Source of the DNA: Candidatus Hydrogenedentota bacterium
GTDB lineage: Bacteria > Hydrogenedentota > Hydrogenedentia > Hydrogenedentales > SLHB01
Assembly: GCA_016209895.1 (NCBI GenBank)
Contig: JACQVH010000217.1
Coordinates: forward strand, 1-52,919
Direction of reading: 5' to 3'
Length of the DNA stretch: 52,919 nt
This document shows positions 1-8,105 of the stretch, one piece after another; position 1 is the first letter of the stretch; each line of letters opens with the position of its first letter. The notes below the pieces were generated by a model that was not told where the DNA came from, ran no database searches, and saw only the letters and a program-made list of their open reading frames with translations. Position numbers and translations under genes: made by a program.

Positions 1-795
1 GCTGTCTCCCATGTTACCGAAGACCATGGCCTGGACGTTCACCGCCGTGCCCCAATTGTCCGGCAGATTCTCGATGCGGCGATACGCCACGGCCCGCTTG
101 CCCATCCAGGATTGGAAAACGGCTTTAATACCGCCCCAGAGCTGCTCTTCGGGATCGTCGGGGAATTCCTTGCCCAACGTCTTCTTAATGATTTGCTTGA
201 ATTCGACGCAGAGTTTCTTCAGGTCGTCAGCGGTCAACTGGGTGTCTTCCGTGACGCCGCGCCCTTTCTTCATGTGGTCCATGGCGTGTTCGAGTTGATG
301 CCGCACGCCCTTATTCTCTTCCGGTTCGATGCCGGCCGCCTTTTCCATGACTACGTCGGCGTACATGGTCATTAGCCGACGGTAGGCGTCGTAAACGAAG
401 CGTTCATCTTTCGTCAGGGCGATGAGACCCGGAATGGTCTTCGACGTCAAGCCGACGTTCAGCACGGTCTCCATCATGCCCGGCATGGACTGCCGCGCGC
501 CGGAGCGCACCGAGACCAACAGCGGGTTGGCCGGATCGCCGAATTTCTTGCCCATGATCTTCTCGACCCGGGCCAGCGCGTTCTTCACGTCTTTCACGAG
601 GGTCTGAGGCAATTTGCCGTTATTGCCGTAGTAACCCGTGCAGACTTCGGTGGTAATCGTGAATCCGGCAGGCACCGGGATGCCGAGGTTGGACATTTCC
701 GCCAGATTTGCCCCTTTGCCGCCGAGCAATTCCTTCATCGTTCCGCGGCCTTCCGCCTTGCCGCCGCCAAAAAAATAGACGCTCTTCTTTGCCAT
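1..795 (-). CDS. ppdK: Pyruvate, phosphate dikinase, N-terminal part (runs off window)
   Basis: The minus strand reads open from the ATG at 795 to the window edge (265 codons of a family that is usually about 880-900 residues). The product interconverts pyruvate + ATP + Pi and PEP + AMP + PPi in the cytoplasm. What is seen is the ATP-grasp nucleotide-binding end: MAKKSVYFFGGGKAEG, then GGKGANLAEM near residue 26, the GIPVPAGFTITTEVC stretch, and SVRSGARQSMPGMMETVLN, all typical of PpdK rather than PEP synthase. A clean AAAGGAG lies 8 nt before the ATG and fixes the start. It is not included in the ORF track because the frame is cut by the edge. The 3' neighbour is outside the window, so operon membership cannot be judged. 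Confidence 0.93.
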   Translation of the reverse strand, partial: MAKKSVYFFGGGKAEGRGTMKELLGGKGANLAEMSNLGIPVPAGFTITTEVCTGYYGNNGKLPQTLVKDVKNALARVEKIMGKKFGDPANPLLVSVRSGARQSMPGMMETVLNVGLTSKTIPGLIALTKDERFVYDAYRRLMTMYADVVMEKAAGIEPEENKGVRHQLEHAMDHMKKGRGVTEDTQLTADDLKKLCVEFKQIIKKTLGKEFPDDPEEQLWGGIKAVFQSWMGKRAVAYRRIENLPDNWGTAVNVQAMVFGNMGDS

Positions 796-1145
796 CACTG
801 ACACTCCTTTATGATGTGGTGGGGAATCGCTGCGGCGCACCGACCATTTTCCGAATTCCCAGCACGCGGTACGTAGCTCACCTTCCCCCTACGTAATACT
901 CCGCTCCCTCTCATCGGCTCACAGGTGGTCGGAAGCGAAGTCCTTCCATACGGAAAAAACAGAGTAAATATACAAGAGCCGGCGCAAAGGGATCAAATTC
1001 GAGTCTGGAACTCAAGAAATCAGGGATGACGAACTACAACCCTGATACGCGAGATTCTTCACTTCGTTCAGAATGACAAAGGGGCGTGTTCGGACACAGG
1101 GTTTAGACGGCACTCCGCTGTGCTCCGTGCCTTACTACGAACGTG
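796..1145. other. 350-bp intergenic region with a dispersed-repeat-like segment
   Basis: Lies between the start of ppdK and the stop of the last pseudopilin gene, both on the minus strand. No plausible gene. It should hold the ppdK promoter, but I see no convincing -35/-10 pair. At about 1051-1080 it contains GAGATTCTTCACTTCGTTC followed by AGAATGACAA, a wording very like a short repeat seen dispersed in many unrelated bacterial genomes (resemblance from memory, not a search). No rho-independent terminator for the pilus operon is evident. Confidence 0.4.
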
Positions 1146-1856
1146 TTATCTCACGAGTCGGGGTCCAAAAGGATTGAAGGGTCGCGTCGAACTGGAGGGT
1201 ACGGCCGCAGACGGGTCCACGAACTCGATGCCTTCGGGACGGTAAGGAAAGTTCGGGCCGGCCCAGTGGCGAGCCTTCATGAATTCGACTGAGCCATCGA
1301 GCCAGAGAACATTGCCGCCGCCGGGAATGTGGTTGAATTCCGGCGTTGTATTTGGCATTTCCAAATAGGTTATGTCCCACATGACGGGCACTTTCGGTAT
1401 CCCGTATTCGAGTGGAGGAAGGGTGACGGGCGCGGCGGTGTAAGCGCCAAGATAGTCGTAGCTGGTCCGCAGACTTCCCGACGCTCTGAGTTCGGTGGTC
1501 AACGCTTCGATCTTGACGTCGTCATCATGGCTATCGGGGCCTGACGGACAGAGAAGAACACGACTCTCGCCAACGTACGCTGCAACGAACTCTGTCAAAC
1601 AATCGGCGTTCCCATTTCCACCGCTCCAAGGCAGTTGTCCGTCGTGTTCGTCGGCGTACATGTGGAATGCGATCCCGAGTTGGGACAGGTTGCTGAAACA
1701 CGACGCACGGCGGGCGCCTTCCCGTGCCCGTGCCAGCGCGGGCAACAAGATGGCGGCCAGTATGCCGATGAGCGCAATGACGCCGAGCAGTTCAAGCAAC
1801 GTGAATCCCCCAAGGCGCTGAACAAGTCTCTTCCCGCAGCATGAGTTGCCCATCAT
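1146..1856 (-). CDS. Type II secretion / type IV pseudopilin with DUF1559-like C-terminus
   Basis: 236 aa, last gene of the pilus-like operon. A short basic leader is followed by a class III prepilin site, [20 protein letters not shown], with Glu at +5, then a hydrophobic alpha-helix and the [20 protein letters not shown] segment typical of the abundant planctomycete/Lentisphaerae pseudopilins. The C-terminus has [17 protein letters not shown], the H-X9-DG motif of those proteins. It would be inserted in the inner membrane, cleaved by a prepilin peptidase and assembled into a pseudopilus. Its ATG overlaps the stop of the PilX-like gene (ATGA), with GAGGTGAAGAA just upstream, so it is translationally coupled. 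It could be the major pseudopilin of this machine or an accessory one; the operon does not decide this. Confidence 0.85.
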   Translation of the reverse strand: MMGNSCCGKRLVQRLGGFTLLELLGVIALIGILAAILLPALARAREGARRASCFSNLSQLGIAFHMYADEHDGQLPWSGGNGNADCLTEFVAAYVGESRVLLCPSGPDSHDDDVKIEALTTELRASGSLRTSYDYLGAYTAAPVTLPPLEYGIPKVPVMWDITYLEMPNTTPEFNHIPGGGNVLWLDGSVEFMKARHWAGPNFPYRPEGIEFVDPSAAVPSSSTRPFNPFGPRLVR

Positions 1857-2407
1857 TTCTTCACCTCGGTCCAGTGCAACTCCTGCACGCTTGCATCAGC
1901 GGCCAGGCGAAGATACGCCACGATTCGGCTGCGGTGCAGGGGTATATCGTCGTAACGAAGTTCGCCGACTGAGACTAATCGGAACGTGGACGGCTGTTCT
2001 CCTGGTATGACCTCGACGGAGAAGTTCCCGTCGCCCAAAGGCGTAGCCGTCTCGCCTCGATAGCCGGGATTGGCGTGGAGGGCGGCCGCGGCTTTGTCGA
2101 GGCCAGCCTCGGCCAGATTCAAGGAAATGGCCACATGCTCCGCGCGTTTGGACTCGTCGAGGGAGATATTCAGCGCGCGGAGCAGCGCCGCCGCAAACAT
2201 CGTGATGATCGCGAGATAGCCTACGACGACGAGAAGCGCAACGCCCTGATCACGAGCGCTGCTTGTCGGACTGGGGTGAGACCTCCGACCCTGCCCAATT
2301 CGTAATCGAGCCTTGTCCGCCTCCGGTGGACTCGTAATCGGAACTCGTAATCGAGAATCGTAATCGAGTCTCGTAATCAAGTCTCGTGCTCGTGCTCGAT
2401 TGCCCAT
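1853..2407 (-). CDS. PilX/GspK-like minor pseudopilin
   Basis: With the ATG at 2407 (GGAGG 11 nt upstream, 5 nt after the previous stop) the protein is 184 aa. After about 50 residues comes [20 protein letters not shown], a hydrophobic pilin-type helix, then [20 protein letters not shown], which matches the PilX N-terminal region where the LAEAG motif is characteristic. The ORF track starts at 2446 inside the upstream gene, which is less likely. The oddity is the first 25-35 residues: they are encoded by a degenerate GATTACGAG microrepeat and look nothing like a prepilin leader, so either the true start is a non-ATG codon downstream or the repeat has expanded into the gene. Overlaps the next gene by 4 bp. 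Confidence 0.7.
   Translation of the reverse strand: MGNRARARDLITRLDYDSRLRVPITSPPEADKARLRIGQGRRSHPSPTSSARDQGVALLVVVGYLAIITMFAAALLRALNISLDESKRAEHVAISLNLAEAGLDKAAAALHANPGYRGETATPLGDGNFSVEVIPGEQPSTFRLVSVGELRYDDIPLHRSRIVAYLRLAADASVQELHWTEVKK
2300..2400. repeat. Degenerate short tandem repeat (TCGTAATCGAG-type) inside the pilX-like 5' end
   Basis: Plus-strand words TCGTAATCGAG, TCGTAATCGGAAC, TCGTAATCGAGAA, TCGTAATCGAGTC, TCGTAATCAAGTC and then CTCGTGCTCGTGCTCG follow one another with an interruption after the first copy. Unit length is about 11-14 nt. It lies between co-directional pseudopilin genes and is read through in frame by the PilX-like gene. Related in style, not in sequence, to the repeats at 2944, 7305, 11975, 19866, 26090 and 47902. 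Confidence 0.7.
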
Positions 2408-2411
2408 CGGA

Positions 2412-2975
2412 TTATCGAACCTCCAGTCCGCGCAACGTCCCCACAAACTTCAAGGGCGTTGCAGACCCCAACTTGGCGTTCTGCGCCTTGGGCGTAATTT
2501 CCATCGAAGCCGTGCGCGCTTCTGAAGAATCGGGCGGTACAAACGAAAACTCGATCGTGTCCAATTCCATCGCATAGGTCGTGCACGATTCCAAGCTTAT
2601 CTGGCCCGCTTCTTCACGGACCATCACCCGGCTCATCCGATTCGGCGCAGCAATAGGACCGAACACCACGAATTTCTTTGTATTCGACGGCGCATCGTCC
2701 GGTCCCAGGGCCAGAATCACGGATTGATCGTTCGTCGTGTACTGGCCGAGCTGCGGCGTGACCGCATAGGCGCGGTGCGCGGCGTCCGCGAAATCCTGGC
2801 CGAGAGTACGCATGACCTGAAGCGTGTCGAGGCGACGCGTGCCGGTTTTCGAGATACGCAGCGTGCTCACGAAAATACCCGCGGCAAGATTGATCAGGAT
2901 GGAAAGCAAGGCGACGTAGGCCAGGACTTCGAGGAGGGACATCCCGGAATCGGGTCTCGGGTCTCGGGTACTCAT
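2412..2975 (-). CDS. PilW/GspJ-like minor pseudopilin
   Basis: 187 aa. The prepilin site is DSG/MSLLEVLAYVALLSILI with Glu at +5, followed by a single hydrophobic helix and a soluble domain (SKTGTRRLDTLQVMRTLGQD onward) like PilW/GspJ minor pseudopilins, which join the tip of the pseudopilus in the inner membrane and periplasm. The leader MSTRDPRPDSG is encoded by a GGGTCTCGGGTCTCGGG microrepeat (plus strand), so the repeat supplies the cleavable leader. Located between the PilV-like and PilX-like genes with about 47 bp to the former. Family is assigned on architecture and gene order; the exact subfamily (W versus J) is not certain. Confidence 0.75.
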   Translation of the reverse strand: MSTRDPRPDSGMSLLEVLAYVALLSILINLAAGIFVSTLRISKTGTRRLDTLQVMRTLGQDFADAAHRAYAVTPQLGQYTTNDQSVILALGPDDAPSNTKKFVVFGPIAAPNRMSRVMVREEAGQISLESCTTYAMELDTIEFSFVPPDSSEARTASMEITPKAQNAKLGSATPLKFVGTLRGLEVR

Positions 2976-3010
2976 TGCTCGTTGCTCATTGCTTGTTTCG
3001 GGTTTGGGTC
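2944..3010. repeat. Short tandem microrepeats between pilV-like and pilW-like genes
   Basis: Plus strand shows GAATCGGGTCTCGGGTCTCG then CATTGCTCGTTGCTCATTGC and TTTCGGGTTTGGG, that is, two adjacent microrepeat types (7-nt GGGTCTC and 7-nt TTGCTCA/G). The first overlaps the pilW-like start codon region. It occupies what would otherwise be the ribosome-binding region of that gene; no Shine-Dalgarno sequence is visible there. Confidence 0.65.
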
Positions 3011-3022
3011 ATTCATGACTGA

Positions 3023-3505
3023 TCACCTGCGGCCTTTGTCGGCGATTAGGGTGGTGAGCTGCTTTTCGATCATCCGGCCGTCACGGCTGGCCCATTCGAG
3101 GCTCACGATCACTTCTTTCAGACCGGGTGTCCCGTCGGGATAGTCCCGAATGGAGACTCGAGACGTCACGTTGACCAATTCGTCCAGAGCCGGCGTGCGG
3201 CTGACGAAGTATCTTCCATCGGTGTTAACGAGTTCGGCGTACGGCAAGGCACGCAAGCTTTCGATCTCGTTCTGGAGCGTCTGCTGGACAATCGCCAACT
3301 CGCGCAGGAAATCCGTCTTCTGGAGGCTGTAGTGAAACATTTGAAACGCCCCGAAGAGACCGATGGTCACGATTGCCAAAGCGCCAATCAGTTCGATGAG
3401 GGAGAAACCCAATCTGGAAGCGCCAACTTTCGTGCGAAGTGACGCCGTAAGGCGTTTTCGGTAGAACCGACGATTACGATGCGGTGAGCTCGCCACAGTA
3501 TTCAC
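3023..3505 (-). CDS. PilV/GspI-like minor pseudopilin (GTG start)
   Basis: 160 aa when started at the GTG at 3505, which overlaps the pilB stop as GTGA and is in frame; the much longer ORF-track version (from 3832) runs backwards through pilB in another frame and is rejected. Basic leader RRFYRKRLTASLRTKVGASR, then prepilin site LG/FSLIELIGALAIVTIGLFGA with Glu at +5, then QQTLQNEIESLRALPYAELV, a PilV/GspI-like helix extension. Inner-membrane pseudopilin, probably part of the tip complex with the PilW- and PilX-like proteins encoded next. Translational coupling to pilB suggests matched production. Confidence 0.78.
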   Translation of the reverse strand: MNTVASSPHRNRRFYRKRLTASLRTKVGASRLGFSLIELIGALAIVTIGLFGAFQMFHYSLQKTDFLRELAIVQQTLQNEIESLRALPYAELVNTDGRYFVSRTPALDELVNVTSRVSIRDYPDGTPGLKEVIVSLEWASRDGRMIEKQLTTLIADKGRR

Positions 3506-4782
3506 GTTTTGTCTCCGGGGGGCAGTACACGCTGGAGCTCTTCCATAGTGGTAATTCCCTGTCTCACTTTTTCGAGCCCGTCGTTCAGCAGCGTCGCCAT
3601 CCCGCATTTTACTGCGACTTCGTGAAGCGTTCGCGTCCGCGAACGTTGGAGGACGAGGTCGCATAGAGTCTCGTTCGTCAGTAGTAGTTCGCCAATCGCC
3701 GTGCGGCCGCGGTAACCGATTCCCTGACAGGCCTCGCAGCCGGCGCCACGCTGAAAACGAAATTGATCGTCCAGTCCGAATCGAGCTAACAATGCCGGGT
3801 CCGGAGCGTAGGTCTCCAGGCAGTGCGGGCAATTGCGGCGGACCAGCCGCTGCGCCAAGACACCCGATACCGAGGACGCGAGCAAGAACGTTTCGACGCC
3901 CATATCGAGCAGACGCGTGAAAACTCCCGCCGCCGTGCCGCTATGGATCGTACTGATAACCAAGTGACCCGTAAGTCCGGCTTGAATCGCGGTGTGCGCC
4001 GTCTCCGGGTCGCGTATCTCGCCGACCATGATGACTTCGGGGTCCTGCCGCAAAATCGCCCGCAGCGCGTTGGCAAACGTGAACCCCGTATCGGGTCGAA
4101 TCTCGGTCTGGGCGATCCTGCCCAAGCGGTACTCGACCGGGTCCTCGATGGTCACAGTATGCGTCGCGTTCTTGCGGCCCTCGATAAGCTCCTGCAGCAG
4201 CGCGTAGATGGTCGTCGTCTTCCCGCTGGAACTGGGACCGGTCAGCAACACCGTGCCCTGCGGACGCGCAAGCAATTCGCGAAGCTGAGCCACGACCAGC
4301 GGAGCGAAGCCGAGCGCATCCAGACGCAACAATTGATCCTGCAAACCCAGCACGCGTACGACGGCCTTCTCGCCGTAAACGGTCGGAAACGTCGAAACGC
4401 GCATCGCCTGTGCGCCGGAGGTCTCCTTCGGCTCGATGCGACCGTCCTGCGGCACATCTCGTTGATACACTACCAACTTCGCCAGAATCTTCAGGCGCGC
4501 GATGATCCTTGGGTGGTGGTCCTTGGAGATTCTCGCAACGTCGTGCCGCATCCCGTCCACACGGAACCGGATATACAAGGCGTCTTCCAAAGGCTCAAAA
4601 TGCACGTCGCTGGCATGGTGCGAAGCCGCTTCCGTCAGAATAGCATCTACCGCCGAAATGACGCCGCGCTCTCCGGATTCGAGGTGAGCGGACGCGACGC
4701 CTTCAATCAAGCGCAGCGAGGCCGCGGGCGACGACACGCTACTCGTTTGACTATCCTTGGCGATGACTCGAAGGTGTGACAT
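3502..4782 (-). CDS. pilB: PilB/GspE-family secretion ATPase
   Basis: 426 aa from the ATG at 4782 (AGGAAGGAG 5 nt upstream; the track's GTG at 4797 only adds five residues overlapping the previous stop). Cytoplasmic hexameric ATPase that drives pseudopilus assembly. Visible motifs: Walker A GPSSSGKTTT near residue 185, Asp box TIEDPVEYRLG, Walker B region QDPEVIMVGEIRDPETA, His box GHLVISTIHSG, and a C-terminal CPHC...CEAC tetracysteine pair typical of GspE/PilB rather than PilT. The protein lacks the long N1 domain of classical PilB, starting almost directly at the N2-like segment, so it is a short version (usual length 500-570). Sits between the platform protein and pseudopilin genes. Confidence 0.9.
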   Translation of the reverse strand: MSHLRVIAKDSQTSSVSSPAASLRLIEGVASAHLESGERGVISAVDAILTEAASHHASDVHFEPLEDALYIRFRVDGMRHDVARISKDHHPRIIARLKILAKLVVYQRDVPQDGRIEPKETSGAQAMRVSTFPTVYGEKAVVRVLGLQDQLLRLDALGFAPLVVAQLRELLARPQGTVLLTGPSSSGKTTTIYALLQELIEGRKNATHTVTIEDPVEYRLGRIAQTEIRPDTGFTFANALRAILRQDPEVIMVGEIRDPETAHTAIQAGLTGHLVISTIHSGTAAGVFTRLLDMGVETFLLASSVSGVLAQRLVRRNCPHCLETYAPDPALLARFGLDDQFRFQRGAGCEACQGIGYRGRTAIGELLLTNETLCDLVLQRSRTRTLHEVAVKCGMATLLNDGLEKVRQGITTMEELQRVLPPGDKT

Positions 4783-4793
4783 TTGCTCCTTCC

Positions 4794-6020
4794 TCACCAG
4801 CCCGCTTGGTTAACGATGTCCGACATGGTCATCACCATGATGAATAGCGTGCAATGAAACCAGAACACCCCGCACGCAAGTATGACGACGCCCAGCGGTG
4901 AAATTATGTCCAAGAGAATGCGACTGGTCTTCGCGGCTTGACGCTGGTAGAGTTGGGCAACGCGCCCCAGCGCCTCAGGAAGCAGGCCGGAACTTTCGCC
5001 CAGTGACACAAATCCCCGGAAGGCGGTCGGCACATTGATCTCCCTTGCCAAGGCGTTCGTCAATGTCGAGCCGCGTAACACCCGTTGGCGCACGCGTTGA
5101 AGCATCGAGGCAAAAATCGGATTGAGGTCCAACGCTGCTGCGTCTTCGAGCGCTTTGTCCAGCGGGACCCGTGCGGCCAGCAATTGCTCGAGGACGAGGG
5201 CCACGTGCCCCAGATTCTGCCGAATGATGATGCCTCGCAGGAAAGGAATGGACAGACCAATCCATCCGGCCGCTCCCGCCACGTTACCTCGGGCCCGAAC
5301 CAACTTCGCCAAATACCAACTTGTAACAATCAGAAATGCCAACCCCATCGCGAACGCGAGTACATCGCCGGAGCCGATGCGAGTCATGAACCCAGACACG
5401 ACCCTCGCAAACCACGGCAGACGGGCGCCGAATTCCGCGTACAAATCGAAGAATACCGGCCAGAGCTTGACGAACGAAAACGCGACAATTGTCACTTCAA
5501 CCGCTAGAATTGCGCCCAAATACAGACAGTAGTATTTGAGCCGGTTTCGGAACGCCCCCGCACGCTGGAGCAGCACTTCCAATTCGGGAAAGACCTCGGC
5601 CACCCTACCGGCCTTTTCGCCCGCCTGGACCAAGTCCACGTAGAAGGGCGGATAGAAGCGTGGACGGCGGCGCATCGCTTCGGTCATCGAGTAGCCGGCC
5701 GCGAGGTCGTCGGCCAACGCGAGTAGGATACTCTCGACCCGGCGGTTGGGGGCGTCCAGCGCAGCCGAACGGAGCGCTTCCACGATGGAAGCATGTTGGC
5801 GCAAGATTCCCTTTAGGTGCCATGTCACGGCGAGCAAGTCTTTCCGGCGCTTCTTCGGGCGCATGTAGAGCGGTCCGGTCCAGTAAGACGCCGGGGCCCT
5901 GGGCACGACCGTTCCACGCCGTCTCCCAATCAGACCCGGCCGGCGCGCGTAAACTCGGGGCGGCCACTCCCCTCGCAAGAGGCTTCCTAAATCGGCGCGC
6001 AGTAAGTCTCGCCAGTTCAT
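4794..6020 (-). CDS. GspF/PilC-family platform protein, second copy
   Basis: 408 aa inner-membrane protein with two T2SSF domains (about residues 65-190 and 265-390). Membrane segments are visible at LGAILAVEVTIVAFSFVKLW, VLAFAMGLAFLIVTSWYLA and PLGVVILACGVFWFHC. The second domain keeps the SLGESSGLLPEALGRVAQLY signature (GE-x-SG-x-L). Start ATG shares its A with the TAA of the upstream GspF gene (TAATG). It is clearly diverged from the upstream copy and has an Arg/Pro-rich N-terminal 60 residues instead of the usual YKA domain. Two tandem platform genes in one operon suggest a hetero-oligomeric platform. Confidence 0.87.
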   Translation of the reverse strand: MNWRDLLRADLGSLLRGEWPPRVYARRPGLIGRRRGTVVPRAPASYWTGPLYMRPKKRRKDLLAVTWHLKGILRQHASIVEALRSAALDAPNRRVESILLALADDLAAGYSMTEAMRRRPRFYPPFYVDLVQAGEKAGRVAEVFPELEVLLQRAGAFRNRLKYYCLYLGAILAVEVTIVAFSFVKLWPVFFDLYAEFGARLPWFARVVSGFMTRIGSGDVLAFAMGLAFLIVTSWYLAKLVRARGNVAGAAGWIGLSIPFLRGIIIRQNLGHVALVLEQLLAARVPLDKALEDAAALDLNPIFASMLQRVRQRVLRGSTLTNALAREINVPTAFRGFVSLGESSGLLPEALGRVAQLYQRQAAKTSRILLDIISPLGVVILACGVFWFHCTLFIMVMTMSDIVNQAGW

Positions 6021-7237
6021 TAGCCGCTGATCACATCGCTAAGAGTAAAGATCGGAAGGTACATCCCGATCACTACCGAACCCACTACTAACGCCACCAG
6101 GATCAGGATGACCGGACCCAGGAGCACCACCATCTGTTGTTCTTTTCCCGCCAATCTCTGTTCATAGGAAATGGCCAGGTCAAACAAGGTATTTTCGACA
6201 TCGCCCCGCGCGTCGCCCGCCGCGAGCATCCAGCAATAGCTGTGGTCGAAGTAGCGGGTCTCCGCCAACGCGTCCGCAAGCCGCGTCCCGCCCTCGATAT
6301 TCTTGGCCGCATTGTTCGCCGCGCTCCGGAGGACCTCGTTGCCGGCCGCGGACCCGGCCAAGTCAAAGCTTTCGGGCACAGGCACCTTGCTCGAAAGGAG
6401 CAGCGCGAGCGAGCGGCTGAACCGGGCCACGGACGCGGCAAAGTGAATCTTGCCGAGGATGGGAATCTTCAGTTTGAGTCGGTCAATATGGTGCCGGCCC
6501 CCCTGGGTGCGACGGAGAAGTTTCCAGCCGATCACAATCGCAGACACTATAACGAGAATGGCAGCGACCACTCCGGGCAGGTTATTCCTCAACACGTTGG
6601 AGACGTCCAGCCAGAAGCGAGTCAACCACGGCAGTTTCGCGCCGAATTCCCCAAATATGTCCGCGAAAACCGGGATCACCTTGGTCATGAGGAAACCCAG
6701 GAGCAAGAGACTGGCAATGAGAATGAGAACGGGATAGGCGACAGCTTCCTGGATGGCATTTTTGACCTCGACCATCCGGGATGAATGCGCGGTCAGCATA
6801 GCCAGCACCCCGGACAGGTTCCCGGTCCGCTCGCCCGCCCGCAGCACGGTTCGGTGGATGGCGGAAAAGCTCTCGGGATGCCGGTTCAGGGATGTTTCCA
6901 ACGTGTTGCCGGCTTCCAGACTGCGCCGGATATCTTCGAGGATGGGCCGTAAGCGGCGGCTGTCAATGTCCTGGGAGAGGATTTCGAGCGCGGGCGCCAT
7001 GGGCAATCCGCTGCGCACGATGGCCAGCAATTGCTCATTGAACAGGTCCACGTCTTCCCAGGTCAGCGCGGGTTTTCGCCGCAGGAACCCGCGGGGCTTC
7101 CCGACTTCTTCGACGAAACTGACTTGGACACCCTGTTGGCGCAGCCCAGCCGCGACCTCGGCAGCCGATTCCGCCTCCTGGGCGCCGTCTATGGGCCGTC
7201 CGTCCGGGTCCACTGCCCGGTACTTGTATAAGGGCAT
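6020..7237 (-). CDS. pilC: GspF/PilC-family platform protein, first copy
   Basis: 405 aa from ATG 7237, chosen because MPLYKYRAVDPDGRPIDG is the standard GspF N-terminus and AGGAAGGACG lies upstream; the track's start at 7372 would translate a microrepeat. Two T2SSF domains, with RAGERTGNLSGVLAML in the first and GDARGDVENTLFDLAISYEQ in the second, and three membrane segments (around LILIASLLLLGFLMTK, GVVAAILVIVSAIVIGW, GPVILILVALVVGSVVIGMY). It links the PilB ATPase to the pseudopilus in the inner membrane. First gene of the operon; all following genes overlap or nearly overlap. No secretin, PilM/N/O/P or prepilin peptidase gene is present in this window. Confidence 0.9.
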   Translation of the reverse strand: MPLYKYRAVDPDGRPIDGAQEAESAAEVAAGLRQQGVQVSFVEEVGKPRGFLRRKPALTWEDVDLFNEQLLAIVRSGLPMAPALEILSQDIDSRRLRPILEDIRRSLEAGNTLETSLNRHPESFSAIHRTVLRAGERTGNLSGVLAMLTAHSSRMVEVKNAIQEAVAYPVLILIASLLLLGFLMTKVIPVFADIFGEFGAKLPWLTRFWLDVSNVLRNNLPGVVAAILVIVSAIVIGWKLLRRTQGGRHHIDRLKLKIPILGKIHFAASVARFSRSLALLLSSKVPVPESFDLAGSAAGNEVLRSAANNAAKNIEGGTRLADALAETRYFDHSYCWMLAAGDARGDVENTLFDLAISYEQRLAGKEQQMVVLLGPVILILVALVVGSVVIGMYLPIFTLSDVISG

Positions 7238-7304
7238 TTCACGTCCTTCCTGGCGGGTGGGCGGGTCTCGATAGTCGCCATGAATAAATGGCAGATGACC
7301 GCAA

Positions 7305-7372
7305 AAGCGATCATTTCGATTGCGGATTGTACCGATTGTGGATTGCGGATTGTACCGATTGCGGAGTGCCAA
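7305..7372. repeat. Degenerate tandem repeat (GATTGCGGATTGTACC-type)
   Basis: Plus strand contains GATTGCGGATTGTACC, GATTGTGGATTGCGGATTG, TACCGATTGCGGAGTG in succession: a GATTGYGG word repeated at about 7-16-nt intervals. It lies about 70 bp upstream of the gspF start, between the cyclic-nucleotide-binding gene and the pilus operon. The rest of the 7238-7442 gap shows no gene. Confidence 0.65.
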
Positions 7373-7442
7373 TTATGGATTCCGCAGCGGGCGATGGGCT
7401 TGCCGGAACAGTAACCCAGGAGGACTTACAACTAGCAGCTAA

Positions 7443-7904
7443 TCACGCCAGCATATCCAATAACTGAAACCGGGACGCATACAGTCGCTCGGCGAAAATC
7501 ACGATGCAACGCTTCAGGAAGTCATAGCCAAAATCATGATCTTCGTGGCAGAAGGCGCGTAACTTTTCCGTGTCCAGGGCGACCGCTTCCACCGGGGTCA
7601 AGGCGCGGGCATCGAAGCACCATCTGTAAGGCGGCACCAACCACGACCAGCCCACCACGCTCGGCGCTTCGACGGTTTGCACGGAGACCGGCCCCCGACT
7701 CGCGTCGAAAATCTCGATCGCAACGCGCCCCTTGGAGACCAGGTAGAAGCGGGTCGCCGTCTCGCCGGCGCGGAACAAATACCGGTCCGCCTCGAAGGTG
7801 ACCGGCTCGGCAAATTGGCTTAATCGCTGGATATGTTCCTCCGCCATTCCCGCCACGAACGGATGTGTTGACAGTGCGGTCGAAGAATTCAGTGCGGTCT
7901 CCAT
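7443..7904 (-). CDS. Cyclic nucleotide-binding domain protein (no HTH)
   Basis: 153 aa, a single cNMP-binding/Crp-type beta-roll: FEADRYLFRAGETATRFYLV is the hallmark first half, KGRVAIEIFDASRG the following strands, then APSVVGWSWLVPPYRWCFDARAL in the phosphate-binding cassette position. A canonical cassette would have GE-x(n)-R-S/T-A; here WSWLVPPYRWCFDA replaces it, so true cyclic-nucleotide binding is doubtful (this GWSWLVPPYR wording occurs in stand-alone Crp-like domains fused to no DNA-binding part). Length fits the domain alone, so it is probably a signalling or partner protein. Good GGGGGG upstream of the ATG. It precedes the pilus operon by about 200 bp with repeats between. Confidence 0.8.
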   Translation of the reverse strand: METALNSSTALSTHPFVAGMAEEHIQRLSQFAEPVTFEADRYLFRAGETATRFYLVSKGRVAIEIFDASRGPVSVQTVEAPSVVGWSWLVPPYRWCFDARALTPVEAVALDTEKLRAFCHEDHDFGYDFLKRCIVIFAERLYASRFQLLDMLA

Positions 7905-7974
7905 GACATGCCCCCCTTGCTATCAAGTTCCCCTTCTCTCTCGAGTGCACGTAATCCCTTCCTCTCGCGGCGTT

Positions 7975-7983
7975 ATTATATCA
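7975..7983 (-). promoter_or_regulatory. Probable extended -10 promoter for the cNMP-domain gene
   Basis: On the minus strand the sequence TGATATAAT (TGn plus a perfect TATAAT) lies about 70 bp upstream of the start at 7904, a distance giving a leader of roughly 60 nt. No good -35 hexamer at 16-18 bp, which fits an extended -10 promoter. Inference from sequence only. Confidence 0.45.
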
Positions 7984-8032
7984 TGAATCCTGGCTTGTGT
8001 ATCCCCCTTTTTGGGGCACCGTATGCGAATTG

Positions 8033-8061
8033 TTGACATCCTATTTCGAACGCGTTACCGT
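8033..8061 (+). promoter_or_regulatory. Possible promoter of the AbrB-type antitoxin gene
   Basis: A perfect TTGACA (8033-8038) is followed after 17 bp by TACCGT (8056-8061), a weak -10. It lies about 45 bp upstream of the GTG start. The palindromic stretch CCCCCTTTTTGGGG just before (about 8005-8018) could be an operator for autoregulation, but this is guesswork. Confidence 0.35.
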
Positions 8062-8105
8062 AAGAGGCGGAAGTACATCTTCACATTGAAAGAGGAGAAT
8101 GTTGC

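Noticed and set aside
3506-3832. N-terminal extension of the PilV-like ORF in the track
   Set aside because: Lies wholly inside pilB in another frame; the GTGA overlap start at 3505 is far more plausible.
3823-4779. 318-aa plus-strand ORF
   Set aside because: Antisense shadow of pilB, rich in Arg/His/Gln, no domain.
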